Source of the DNA: Spinacia oleracea
Taxonomy: Eukaryota > Streptophyta > Magnoliopsida > Caryophyllales > Amaranthaceae
Direction of reading: 5' to 3'
DNA: 64,000 bases
NCBI RefSeq assembly: GCF_020520425.1
Contig: NC_079490.1
Location: 123,834,715-123,898,714, forward strand
A program made the position numbers and the translations under genes. Below, one piece after another: positions 44,448 to 55,286 of this stretch. Numbering within the stretch: position 1 is the first letter of the stretch; every line of letters starts with the position of its first letter. The notes under the pieces are model-generated. The model was not told where the DNA came from. It worked only from the letters and a program-made list of their open reading frames with translations, and did not search any database.

Positions 44448-45745
44448 TCATATTCTGCCGCATTGTTTGCGGTTGAATTGCAGTTTTGCTGATATAGGAA
44501 TGTGGGTGCCGTCCGGGGATACTAGAATTACTCCAACTCCACATCCGTTCTGATTTGAAGCACCGTCAAAATGCATCGACCAACTCTCATCGCTTGTCAT
44601 TAAGATTTGCTTGTCGGGTAAGTCATAATTCTCCTCTTCTGCCTCGACGGGACAGTCGGCTAGGAAGTCCGAGACTGTTGAACCGTTGATAGAATTTTGC
44701 GGGGTGTATTTGAGATCGAATTCTGCTAGCATGAACAACCATCTGTACAATCGTCCGTAGAGAGCCGGTTTTTTCGAACAATTACTTGAGAGAATCTGCT
44801 TTGCTGATTACATACACTGTATGGGAGAGCATGTATGCCGTAATTTCTTTGTGACCCAAACCAAGGCGATGCTGAGTTCCTCGAGCTGAGTCTATCTGGT
44901 CTCGTACTCGATGAACTTTTGCTGATGTAGTATACAACGTTTTCTTTGTCTCCAATTTCTTGGGCGAGCATGTCCCAGACTGCTGATTCTCTTATTGTAA
45001 GGTAAAGCCTGAGGGGAATCCCTGGCATGGCTGGCTTTAGCACTGGCGGGTTGGAAAGGTAGTCTTTGATAATATTGAATGCATGCTGGCAATCCTCGTC
45101 CCAGACTTTGGGCTCGCTTTTGCGGAGCTTTTGAAATACCGGTTCGCAGATCATAGTGAGCTTTGAAATGAACCTAGTGATGTATTGCAGCTTGCCGAGA
45201 AACCCCCGAATCTCTTTTTCATTTGTTGGCGGCTTCATCTCTTGAATGGCCTTGATTTTCGAAGGATCAGCCTCGATTCCCCGAGAGCTGATGACATATC
45301 CGAGTAACTTGCCTGACGTTACCCCGAATGCACATTGTTTAGGATTGAGCCTCATATTGTATTGCCTGAGCCTGTCGAAGAACTTCTAGTGTACTGAGGT
45401 ATGCTCATGTCGCTCTATGGACTTGACGATCATGTCGTCGACATATACTTCAATTTCCCTATGAATCATATCGCTCATGATAGCTGTGGCTGTTCTTTGA
45501 TAGGTTTCCCCTGCGTTCTTTAATCCTAACGGCATAATTGTATAGCAATATGTACCCCACTGAGTGATGAAGGTTGTCTTCTCCATGTCCTCCTTTGCCA
45601 TGGGAATCTGATTGTAGCCTGCATACCCGTCCATAAAAGAGAATAAGGTAGGATTTGCGGTGTTGTCGACCAAGATGCCGATGTGAGGCAATGGAAAACC
45701 GTCTTTAGGGCTGGCCCTGTTAAGATCTCTGTAGTCCACACACAT
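44448..45745 (-). pseudogene. Gypsy-A reverse transcriptase, RNase H and start of second RNase H
   Basis: RT palm motifs 'CVDYRDLNRASPKDGFPLPHI', 'FMDGYAGYNQI' and the catalytic 'YVDDMIVKS' are in 45386-45745; after a stop at 45386 the same frame goes on as 'NPKQCAFGVTSGKLLGY' with the connection and first RNase H to 44726. The second RNase H begins in another frame (44448-44750) with 'SMHFDGASNQNGCGVGVIL'. Frameshifts near 44850-45000 have damaged the first RNase H C-terminal half, and the N-terminal part of the RT (45750-46050) is also split. Confidence 0.9.
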
Positions 45746-46054
45746 TCGTGCTTTTCCGTCTTTCTTTGGAACTGGGACGACATTTGCAATCTATTCCGGA
45801 TACTTGGCTTCTCGAATAAACCTGACCTCTAGCTGCTTAGAGACCTCTTCTTGAATTTTGAGGGAAACGTCTGGTTTCGTGCGACGGAGTTTCTGCTTGA
45901 TGGGTTTTGAACCTGGGATAAGGGGAATTGTATGCTGACCGATGCTTGGATCAACCCCTGGCATATCATGATAGGACCATGCGAAGACGTCTATGTAATC
46001 TGAAAGTACCTTGATAAGATCATCCCGCTCTGCTTGAGATAGAGTTAAGCCAAT

Positions 46055-48271
46055 CTAAACTAGTTTTGAATCACTGTTGTTAGAAAGGTTAACTTTTTCT
46101 GTTTCCTCAATTATGGGTGTCCTGTTTTCATGATTTTCAAAAGCTTTTAGTATTTCAAGGTCAGTTTCTTGTGAAGCAAAGTTGTTTGGATTAGAAGAGT
46201 GTTTTGAATTTGGACTTGAAGAGTAGGAGGAAATTGAAGTATTATTGAAATTGGCAATCATTACATCGACAGCTTTAACTTGAAGGCCGACCTTTAGAGG
46301 CTCTTGATTTATGCAAGACTCTAGCCCTAGACTCTTAGACTCATCACTAGACTCGAAAATTGAAAGACAACCTCTGGACTTGAACAAAAGACACTAATCA
46401 TATAGATAGTTCTCGGGGTACTCCCAAACGTCCACGCCATCATCATTATCATCATAGGCGGAGCTACATCCACAGATCTGCAGGACTTGATTCCAGACCT
46501 GGTTCCACGTGTTGTAGGGAAATGCAGCGAAGCAGCCTTTGCATGAGGTATTGAACCCTAAGAGGAACATTCTCACCATTTTTCCCTCAGGCAGCTCAAT
46601 CTTGATTGTACGAGCAGAGATTCTCAACCTGTGATAGTACCCTTGGATGCATTCATCTTTTTCTTGGTGCAAGGCCGGTTTCTGCTTGATGGAAGTGTCA
46701 TGAAAGTTGGAACCCTTGAGTGTGAGACAAGCAGGGTCGTCCAGTAACTCTTCGAACCATGGTTCTCCAAATAGTAGATCAAAGTTGCCAGATACGTCGA
46801 CCAGAAATTCAGCACTGTTGTAATAAGTCTCAAAAGAGAAGACTAGCTCGAGGACCCCCAGGATCTTGTATGTAATGCCCTGGAACTTGATGGTCTGCTG
46901 GGTAGTTAGCATGAGGTCATAATCGGAGAAGCCCAAAGCCTTCAGGGTGGCAAGGGGACAAATGTTGTCTTGAATGTCGGTGGTTACCCTATGTTCGGGG
47001 ATCACCCAGTTTTGAGCATTTGGAATGAGATGGCAGAAACTTGGAACCATTGCCTCATAACCTGGCTTGTATATTATGGAGATTAGGTTGCATGGAAAAT
47101 CCTCTCCTTCGTCTTCACAAACATCGGAGATGGCTTGCACCGAGGGGGTTTGTTTGGCTCCTGGAGGTAGGGGTAAAGTCTTGTTGTCGACCATGTTCTT
47201 GATCAAATGCTTAAGCTTGTAGCAGTCTTCAATGTCATGGACCTTCCCCTTATGGTATTTGCAATGTGCTGCAGGATCCCAGCTCTTGGATCTCTTGTCG
47301 ATTGGAGGATCGGGTGTAGGACCGATTGGGGTAATGACTTGCTTTTCGACCAGTCGATCAAATGCTTCACTGTAAGACAATCCGAGGATAGTAAAGACCC
47401 TTTGTGGTCTCCCTTGAAAGTTGCGCTGATTGGTGCTATTCTTAAAATTGTTCGGCTTCGGACCTTGAGGAGCTTCTAGGGCGTTGACCTCGTGGACCTT
47501 GTGAATTGCTTCAGCTTTCGTACCTTTCCACTTTCCAGCTTGTGGAACCGGGGCTATTGGTGTTTTCATCAGGCCATCTTATATATCAACCCCAATGTCA
47601 TATGTTCTCTTGAAGCTTTCCAAACCTAGGTACTTCATGTGAGTGTTGTATTTTGGAAGAAGTCCAGCAATAAAGATCTTGACCAATTCTCTCTCGGAGG
47701 GTCGAGTCACCATTTGGGACGCCATTTCTCTCCACCGGTTGAGGTAGTTAGTGAAACCTTCTTGGGGTCCTTGCCTGAGAACCTCCAATTCTCGCAGAGT
47801 AGTTGGAAGTTGAATATTGGGCTGATACTGCTCCATGAATGCTCGAACAACTGCTTCCCATGTACTGGTTTGATGCTCTTTGAGTGAGTAATACCACTTC
47901 TGGCAGACTGGTTCTAGAGACATAGGGAATACCACGGGGTATAGCTCGACTTCGACCCCCTTAATGGCCATTGTAGCTCTGAAGTTCTTGAGATGATACT
48001 TAGGATTGTCAGTCGACTTGAATTTTGGAATGTCATTGGTAGAGAATTTGTCTGGCAGGTTTGCCTTCCCCTTAAGGTTTTCCTCCATTGAGGTATCGAA
48101 ATAGTTCTCTTGATTGGTAACCTTGTTAACCAGGCTTTCGATCTTCTTGGTTAGGTCATCCGTGGGTGCGGCTTGTTCCACAACACCCAAGCGGTTGCTT
48201 ACGCTCTTCAGGTTGGCATTGAGGTTGGCTACATCAGCCATGAGTTGAGTGATTTGAACGACAGTGGCCAT
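46055..48271 (-). pseudogene. Gypsy-A Gag and protease region
   Basis: Gag starts 'MATVVQITQLMADVANLNAN', has a coiled-coil-like N terminus and the retrotransposon Gag core ('WYYSLKEHQTSTWEAVVRAF', 'ELEVLRQGPQEGFTNYLNRW'). An in-frame TAA at 47579 is followed 9 bases on by the same frame, which continues to 46394 with 'CKYHKGKVHDIEDCYKLK' (zinc-binding) and a diverged aspartic protease-like fold ('NFDLLFGEPWF'), then another stop at 46394 and an Asn/Ser-rich linker to 46055. All parts share one frame, so single stop codons, not frameshifts, explain the breaks here. Confidence 0.88.
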
Positions 48272-48559
48272 TTGAACAGATTCTTGAAAGGGACTAGAAG
48301 TTTAATTTGTAGAAGGTGAACTGGCTGCTCGTTCGATGCCGACTATGAGTGAGGCTAGGGCTTATGGAGTTCCCTTCAACCTTTCTCCTCTTCGGCGAAC
48401 CCACTGCATCTTTGGACTCCTAGTTAGGACACATGACATGATTTAGAACTTGAACTTCCCGACACATGATATGATATGCATGCAATGAATGAGACCTAGA
48501 CTTGACTCTAAGTGCCACTCCGAAGATTCGGGATTTTTGATTTTGTATTGGTGTTCGGG

Positions 48560-49110
48560 GTTTGCGACCCGTTGGAAATATTTGAGAGGAGACTTCATTC
48601 TTTTGTGGAAGTTAACTCCTTGTACTAGGACTTGAAATATCGAAAAGGGGATTTTGACCTATTGGAACTTGGACTATTTTAGGGGAATTTCAACCCATTG
48701 GAATTTGAAAAATGGACTTGTATTGCTTCAAGGGATTTTCAACCCATTGGAAATATTTTAGGAGATTGGATATTGTATTATTTCAAGGGAGTTTCAACCC
48801 GATTGAAAGGGAATTGATTTTGTATTGTTTCAAGGGAATTTCAACCCGTCAATATTTTAGGGGAATTTCAACCCATTGTATTTTGGAATATTTTAGGGGA
48901 ATTTCAACCCATTGAATAGCATTTTGAACTTGTATTATTTCTGGGGAGTTTTAACCCGTTGAATTTCGAAGTATTTTAGGGGGATTTCAACCCGTTGGAT
49001 CTTGGAATATTTTAGGGGAATTTCAACCCATTGGATTTTGTATTATTTATGGGGTTTTCAACCCGTTGGACAATTGAACTTGTACTATTTCAAGGGATTT
49101 TCAACCCATT
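48560..49110. repeat. Degenerate 'TTTCAACCCATTGG' repeat block in the leader
   Basis: About a dozen copies of a 35-55 base unit built from 'TATTTTAGGGGAATTTCAACCC' style words with variable spacing. Also present in Gypsy-B. Confidence 0.8.
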
Positions 49111-49839
49111 GGAAATGTTTTGAATTTTTTATTTGAGAGCAATGGAAGACAAGGATTTTTTGTAGCTTGAAGATGAGCTTTAAGTTTGAATTTGATTCGA
49201 TGTTTGAAATGGGAAAGAAGCACTTTTGTACAGAGCATGAGGCATTGAATTTGAATATTCCGGCCTTACGCCATCATGAATTTGAAACTAGATTTGAAAT
49301 TTGGAAAGTTCAGCATCACGCCGCCGTGGACTTGGAATTTTGAATTTGAAATTGAACGAGGAAAATTCGGCATTACGCCATCATGGATTTAGAATTGGAA
49401 AGTTTCGAATATGGGACTTGAGACTTGAAAGATTGAATTTAGAACTTGGAACTTGAGGTTTGAAATATGGAATAGAAAAGTTGGCATTATGACGGCACAA
49501 ATTTGGAATTTTGAAATTTTAAGTACCGGACTTGAAGTTTGAAAGATTGAATATAGAAATTTCGAACTTGAGGTTCGAAATATGGAATGGAAAAGTCGGC
49601 ATTACGACGACATGAGTTTGAACATTTGGACTTGAGGTTTTGAAATTGAAATTGGTGACTTGAACTTGAGGTTTCAGAAATGGAATTGAAAAGTAGGTAT
49701 TACGACGACATGAGTTTGAACATTTGAACTTGAGGTTTTGAGATTGAAATTGGTGATTTGAACTTGAGGTTTTGAAGGATGGAATCGGATCTTTGAATGC
49801 TTGAACTAGAATTGAATTTTTGAACTTGGGAATTGAATG

Positions 49840-50310
49840 TTTGAACTAGAAAATCCGACGTGGCGCCGTTGGATTGAATTTTGAATTTGAAATTTGGACT
49901 GGAAAATCCGGCATTATGACGCCGTTGGATTGAATTTGAATTTGAAACTTGAAATTTGGACTAGAAAATCCGGCATTATGACGCCGTTGGATTGAATTTG
50001 AATTTGAAGTTTTTGACTAGAAAATCTGGCATTATGACGCCGTTGGATTGGACTTCAATTTGAAACTTGAAATATGGAGTAGAAAATCCGGCATTATGAC
50101 GCCGTTGGATTGAATTTGAATTTGAAACTTGAAATTTGGATTAGAAAATCCGGCATTATGACGCCGTTGGATTGAATTTTGAATTTGACATTTAAAATTT
50201 GGACTAGAAAATAAGGCATTATGACACCGTTGGATTGAATTTGAATTTGAAGTTTTGACTAGAAAATCCGGCATTACGACGCCGTTGGATTGAATTTTGA
50301 ATTTGACATT
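49840..50310. repeat. Tandem array of about 60-bp units in the Gypsy-A leader
   Basis: About eight copies of a unit containing 'AAAATCCGGCATTATGACGCC' style sequence then 'GTTGGATTGAATTTGAATTTG'. Unit length varies from 56 to 64 by small indels. Confidence 0.88.
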
Positions 50311-51188
50311 TGTGCGTGAGGCGTGTTTAAGGGTTTTGAATCAAATGGAGTGGCACTCCTAAAAGACCTTAAATCGGCGATTTCAGATGCATGAGGTTTG
50401 AATGATGCTCCTAGGGGTTTGGTTACCTAGTTGGAGGCTAATGGTTTTGGCAAAGCTAGAACTCGAGGTTAGCCATTCACGCGTGCAAAGACGCCCACAC
50501 AATGCACAAATAGCACGTTGTCACACTAACATGGATATGAATGCGACATGCAAAGTTCTCAACCTAAGGTCGGTCTAAGTTTTGTATGATGCAAGTGGTC
50601 GGCTTTGGGTGTCAAAGGTACTTGACTAAGAGGCGGATCCGGCGACAACTTGCACATCCACCTAAGGGACGTGTGTTTCGGCAGACGACCTCCATGCTTG
50701 ACATCTGGAATGTCAAGCAAATGCCAAGTTTCGGTAGGCGCGGAAACAGTCACACACTTTGGTCGGGAACCGTATGGAGAGTCACCATTTCGTTGCCCCC
50801 GGGGATAGCCCGAATGTAGAACACATCCGTATTGGGCAAGGTAGAAATTCATTTTGCACAAATATGGTTTTCGACATATGCATGAAATGCCTAGAAATTG
50901 AAAATTGAAAATTGAAAATCGTATTTAAATATTGTATTTGAAAAACTCGTTCTTCGACATTCGTTCTCAAGGTTTGGGAGTGTCCTTCGAAATTCAAAAA
51001 CAGACTGACTCCCACTTGAAAATTTGAGCCACATGGGCAACGAGCCACTGTAAGCCATTGTGCTGGATGCAGGCAGTGGCGTCTGCCGCAGGGCCTGCGC
51101 CTGGCGCCAAAGCTTGCATCCAGAACATAAGCAGATCAGTGGCTTGCTGCTCAAAGTATGCTTGTATTTTCGAAATTGAAATCAGAAA

Positions 51189-51207
51189 CTCCCCAGCGGA
51201 GTCGACA
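51189..51207 (-). other. Primer-binding site of Gypsy-A
   Basis: The minus strand reads TGTCGACTCCGCTGGGGAG next to the LTR end. It differs from the Gypsy-D site by one base within TGGCGACTCC (G to T at the third position). A second TGGCGACTCC copy lies at 51301-51310 inside the LTR. Confidence 0.7.
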
Positions 51208-51211
51208 GAAT

Positions 51212-53432
51212 TGTAGGGGGGTTTTTTTGTGGTTCCTCTCGTACTTTTGTATTTCCCCTACGAAAGTGGCTTTAGAACCATTGTATTTTTGGATTTCGAA
51301 GGAGTCGCCACCAAACATTTTTTAGGGTCCCGTTTGGAAAGACCAAAGTTGAATCTATATCTGATAAGGCATTGAATCTTATAAACAGATGGGTGAGATC
51401 CGGGCAAGGGAACAAGATGCTTATTCCGCAAGCTTTAGAAACTATATTCAAATGCATGGCACAAAACATTTTCGAATAAGCCTAGTCATGACACTATGTG
51501 GGTTTTGATTTTGTACTTGAACAAATAGAATTTCTACTTTGTATTGTGACCACTTCGCTTTAAAGTTAATTTAAGAGAACCTAAGATCGGTTTGTCCAAG
51601 AAATTATCTTCGTTAAGCGTGGTGTAACCTTGTATTTTATTGTATTTAGCATGTGAGGTGATGAAAGCAATAGACAAGTAAAGCAATATTACAATAGAAA
51701 ATAAGTGCATAATGAGTAACATACATCACCACCTAGAAAAGGCTAGGTGGGAAACCACATTGCCTAGAAGGACTAGGCAAGTAAAGTTGCATAATTGAAA
51801 GGTGCAATATTTAAAGGCGTTATTGAAATTGCGATATTGAAGTGTGTAATTGAAAAGCGTTATTGAAATTGCGACATTGAAGTGCATAATTGAAAGGTGC
51901 GATATTGAAATTGAACTATTTTATATGAGATCCGAACGCCAAACGACTCCTTAAGAATAAGTGCGTCCGACACGGATTCAAAACTAAAAATCTCGACTTT
52001 AGGACAAGTTGCTCATCCAAAAGTGTCCTAGATTTTGAACATAGAAATTGAACTTGAAATATTGAACTTGAAATATTGAACTTGAATATTGAACTTGAAT
52101 ATTGAACTTAGGAGTCTTGAATCTCAAAGATTGAACCTTTTAATGTAGAAAAGGCTTTATCTTTGATATGCTCCTATTTTGAAATGATCCTAGTTTAGGG
52201 AAGTGATTACAAACAACCCTAAACATCATTGAATCATGAAACTTGTACTTGAATATTGAAATGAGGAGTCTTGAATCTCAAAGATTAGACCTTTAATGTT
52301 GAAAAGGTTTCATCTTTGATGTGCTCCTATTTTGAAGTTGTTCTAGTTTAAGGAAGTGATTACGAACAACCTTAAACATCATTGAACCTTGAAACTTGAA
52401 CTTGAATTTTGAAAAATGGAGTCTTGAATCTCAAAGATTAGACCTTTAAACATTAGAAAGGCCTCACCTTTGATTACTCCATGTTTTGAAAATGATTCTA
52501 GTTTAAGGAAGTGATTACAAACAACCTTAAACATCATTGAATCTTGAAACTTTGTATTTGTATCACATAAAGGGTTGATTTTGTAAAAATGTATGATTGT
52601 TGTAAGTGACACTTTTAAGAATAAAAGTGCCAACTTTACTAATCATTTTAAAAGAGAAATCAAGGAAACATAGGAGATTAGGATTGGGATTCAGAATTAC
52701 CTAGTTAGGTTTAGGTTAGATTTCCTTTAGGAGCTCCCAATTGTTTGAATATTTGAAGTTTGTATGGGATTTTGAAGAGTTTTTGTATTTTGATGTTGAG
52801 AGGCAATTTTTGTATTACAACGTTCTGTTTTCAATTGCTTTCCCTAAAATGCTGAAAATTAGGGGTTTAAATAGGAAAATATAGGGCTAAACGCCAGCTG
52901 AAGCTATCGTCCAGCGCAGCAGCTGCGCCAGGCGCTGCTGACATGGCGTAGAAGCTGCCAAACAAGGACGAAGATGTCGTCCTTGTGTTTGGCTTGTAGT
53001 GGACGTACCTTTGTACGAATTGTACGTTTTTTGGAACACAGTCTTGCTTGGGGATTAAGGAAGTTTGCGACTAAAAACTAGCCGTTTCGGTTTTTGAATT
53101 CGGTTTTACGGGACGAGGCACGGCTTGCTCGGTTTTGTGGTTCGGCGCCCGAATTTGGATTGTTTAGTGTCATTTTGACTAGAAAAGGCTTTGTAAGACC
53201 AATGGAGTGGTCCATTGGGTGAGATTGTACTTGGATTTTGAAATTGGTTTTCGGAAATTGAATTTTTTACCGAGTTCCGGAATGGGAACGGTCTCGGGGA
53301 TTGGACTTTCGCTCTTGGATTTTGGAATATATTCAAGAAATTGGGACTTCCGCACGGAGTTGTTCCAACCACCTAGCAAAGATAATGGTATGGTCATCAT
53401 CCAAATGGGGAGACACGATTTAGGTGTCTATA
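51212..53432 (-). repeat. Gypsy-A 5' LTR (about 2.2 kb)
   Basis: On the minus strand the outer end is TATAGACACCTAAATCGTG at 53432 (TGTAGACACC in the other copies, so the terminal TG has changed to TA), and the inner end is near …CCTACA at 51212, followed by four bases and the primer site. It aligns with the Gypsy-C LTR at 6545-7473 over its first 950 bases. A 153-bp unit is present three times (52111-52570), and a TATA-like CCTATTTAAAC lies at 52865-52876 on the minus strand. The possible 5-bp target duplication on this side is AGGGG (53433-53437). No gene is present. Confidence 0.85.
52111..52570. repeat. Three tandem copies of a 153-bp unit inside the Gypsy-A LTR
   Basis: Each unit contains 'GGAGTCTTGAATCTCAAAGA' (starts at 52111, 52265 and 52418) followed by 'cctagtttaagg.agtgatta' and 'aacatcattgaa'. 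Spacing is 154 and 153 bases. Confidence 0.85.
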
Positions 53433-55100
53433 AGGGGATACTCAGAGTTTTGTAGATACCTTTGAATGTCTGTAAACCAACGCTCATCCTTGTCAGGCTC
53501 GATGTCGTCAATAGCATCTGACAAATGCTGTTTCTTGACGCATTTCAATCGTAAGTGGCATTTCATCCATGCCATTTGGAATGTTGATCATTGATGCCAG
53601 TTTTGTAAGTGCGTCGGCGAATTGATTCTCCTCTCTTGGGAGGTATGTATAGCGAAGCTCTTCTACTTGCTCAGACAACTTTTCAAGGTAGGACTGGTAT
53701 GGGGCCAAGCTTTCGCTCCTAACTTTCCACTTGCCAGAAATTTGATTAATGATTAGGGAAGAATCCCTGTACACTCAAAGTTTCTGGACATGCACCCAAT
53801 GCTAAGGTGGCTTCCAGACCCATAATGCATGCTTCATATTTTGCCGCATTGTTCGTGACATTGAATTACAATTTTGCTGAGCTAGGAATGTGAGTTCCAT
53901 CCGGGGCTACTAGAATCACTCCAACACCACATCCTTTCTGATTTGAGGCACCGTCGAAGTTCAGCGACCAACTGTCATCGCTTGTCATTAGACTTTGCTC
54001 ATCGGGTAAGTCAAAATCTTCCTATTCTGCCTCAATGGGACAATCGGTTAGGAAGTCGACCGCCGAACCCTTGATAGATTTTTTAGGAATGTCCTTAAGA
54101 TCAAATTCTGCTAACATGACCAACCATCTGGACAACCGTCTGTTGAGAGATGGCTTTTGAAATAGGTACTTGAGAGGATCCGCTTTGCTAATTACATACA
54201 CTGTACGGGAGAGCATGTAGTGCCGTAGTTTCTTTGTGGCCCAAACCAAGGCAATATTGAGCCTTTCGAGTTGAGTATATATGGTTTCGTACTCGAGCAG
54301 GTTCTTGCGTATGTAGTATACGACACTCTCTTTGCCTTTGATCTCTTGGGCAAGCATGGCCCCCACTGCTGAATCACTTGTTGTAAGGTAAAGCCTGAGG
54401 GGAGCCCTCGGTATGGCTGGCTTTAACACTGGCTGATTGGAAAGGTAGTCTTTGATGGTGTCGAATGCATGTTGACAGTCTTCGTCCCATACCTTGTGAT
54501 AACTCTTGCGGAGTTTTCGAAATACTGGTTCACCGATCATAGTGAGCTTTGAGATGAACCTACTGATGTATTGTATCCTGCCAGGGAACCCCCGAATTTC
54601 TTTCTCATTCGCTGGTGGTTTCATATCTAGAATGGCCTTGATTTTTAAAGGATCATCCTCGATTCCCGAGAGCTGATGACATGCCCGAGCAACTTGCCTG
54701 ACGTTACCCCGAATGCACATTTTTGAGGATTGAGCCTCATATTGTATTGCCTGACCCTATTGAAGAATTTTCGAAGTACTGTTGTATTCTCATGTCGCTC
54801 TTTGGATTAGACGATCATGTCGTCGACATATACCTCGATTTCTTTGTGAATCATGTCGCTCATAATGGATGTGGCTATTCTTTGATATGTAGCCCCCGCG
54901 TTTTTCAGTCCGAACGGCATAACTGTATAGAAATATGTCCCCCACTGAGTGATGAAGGTTGTCTTCTCCATATCTTCCTCTGCCATGGGAATCTGATTGT
55001 AGCCCGCATACCCGTCCATAAAAGAGAGTAAGGCATGATTTGCGGTGTTGTCGACTAAGATGTCGATATAAGGCAATGGAAAACCGTCTTTAGATCTCTG
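53433..55100 (-). pseudogene. Gypsy-B RT, RNase H and second RNase H, cut by Gypsy-A
   Basis: RT palm with 'FMDGYAGYNQIPMAEEDMEK', 'MPFGLKNAGATYQR' and 'YVDDMIV' (54807-55076); after a stop at about 54807 and a frame change, connection and RNase H at 54022-54720 ('RFISKLTMIGEPVF', 'TTSDSAVGAMLAQE'). The second RNase H follows in damaged form, with 'SSLIINQISGKWKVRSESLAPY' and 'LPREENQFADALTKLAS' at 53508-53774. Its first catalytic block lies near 53960. Coding similarity ends at 53433. Confidence 0.87.
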
Positions 55101-55286
55101 TAATCAACGCACATCCGTACTTTTCCGTCTTCCTATGGAACCAGGAAGACATTTGCAATCCATTCCGGATACTTAGCTTCTCGAATAAACCTGGCCTCTA
55201 GCTGCTTAGAGACTGCTATTAGAAAGGTTAACTTTTTCTGTTTCCTTAATTATGGGCGTCCAGTTTTCATGGTTTTCAATAGCTTT

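Larger units (their letters stand above)
48272..51188 (-). other. Gypsy-A untranslated leader, 2.9 kb, rich in tandem repeats
   Basis: Between the primer-binding site and gag lies a long leader with no gene. It contains a block of diverged 'TTTCAACCCATTGGAA' units (about 48560-49110), a block of 'GGCATTACGACG' related units (49220-49800), and a regular array of about 60-bp units (49840-50310). The same order is found in the Gypsy-B leader (57430-58087 and 62903-64000). Short frames in it are repeat-derived. Confidence 0.75.
42525..53432 (-). mobile_element. Gypsy-A: Tat-type Ty3/Gypsy retrotransposon, 3' LTR outside the window
   Basis: Minus-strand order: 5' LTR (51212-53432), primer site (51189-51207), 2.9-kb leader with tandem repeats, gag, protease, RT, RNase H, a second RNase H, integrase (to about 42811). 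The second, archaeal-type RNase H between the first RNase H and integrase marks the Tat clade. Downstream of integrase the sequence runs into the CACTA-1 insertion and should continue at 18491 to 17137. Gag to integrase is largely one reading frame broken by several single stop codons. The LTR's outer end abuts Gypsy-B coding sequence at 53433, so Gypsy-A inserted into Gypsy-B. Confidence 0.87.

Noticed and set aside
50032..50274. 80-codon frame with repeated SNSIQRRHNA-like peptide
   Set aside because: Translation of the 60-bp leader repeat.
49840..50310. CRISPR-like regular repeat array
   Set aside because: Units are contiguous tandem repeats without unique spacers, in a plant retrotransposon leader; not a CRISPR.
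42525..53432. Endogenous pararetrovirus (caulimovirid) as the source of the RT
   Set aside because: An integrase and a second RNase H are present, and no movement or coat protein region is seen; Tat-type Gypsy fits.
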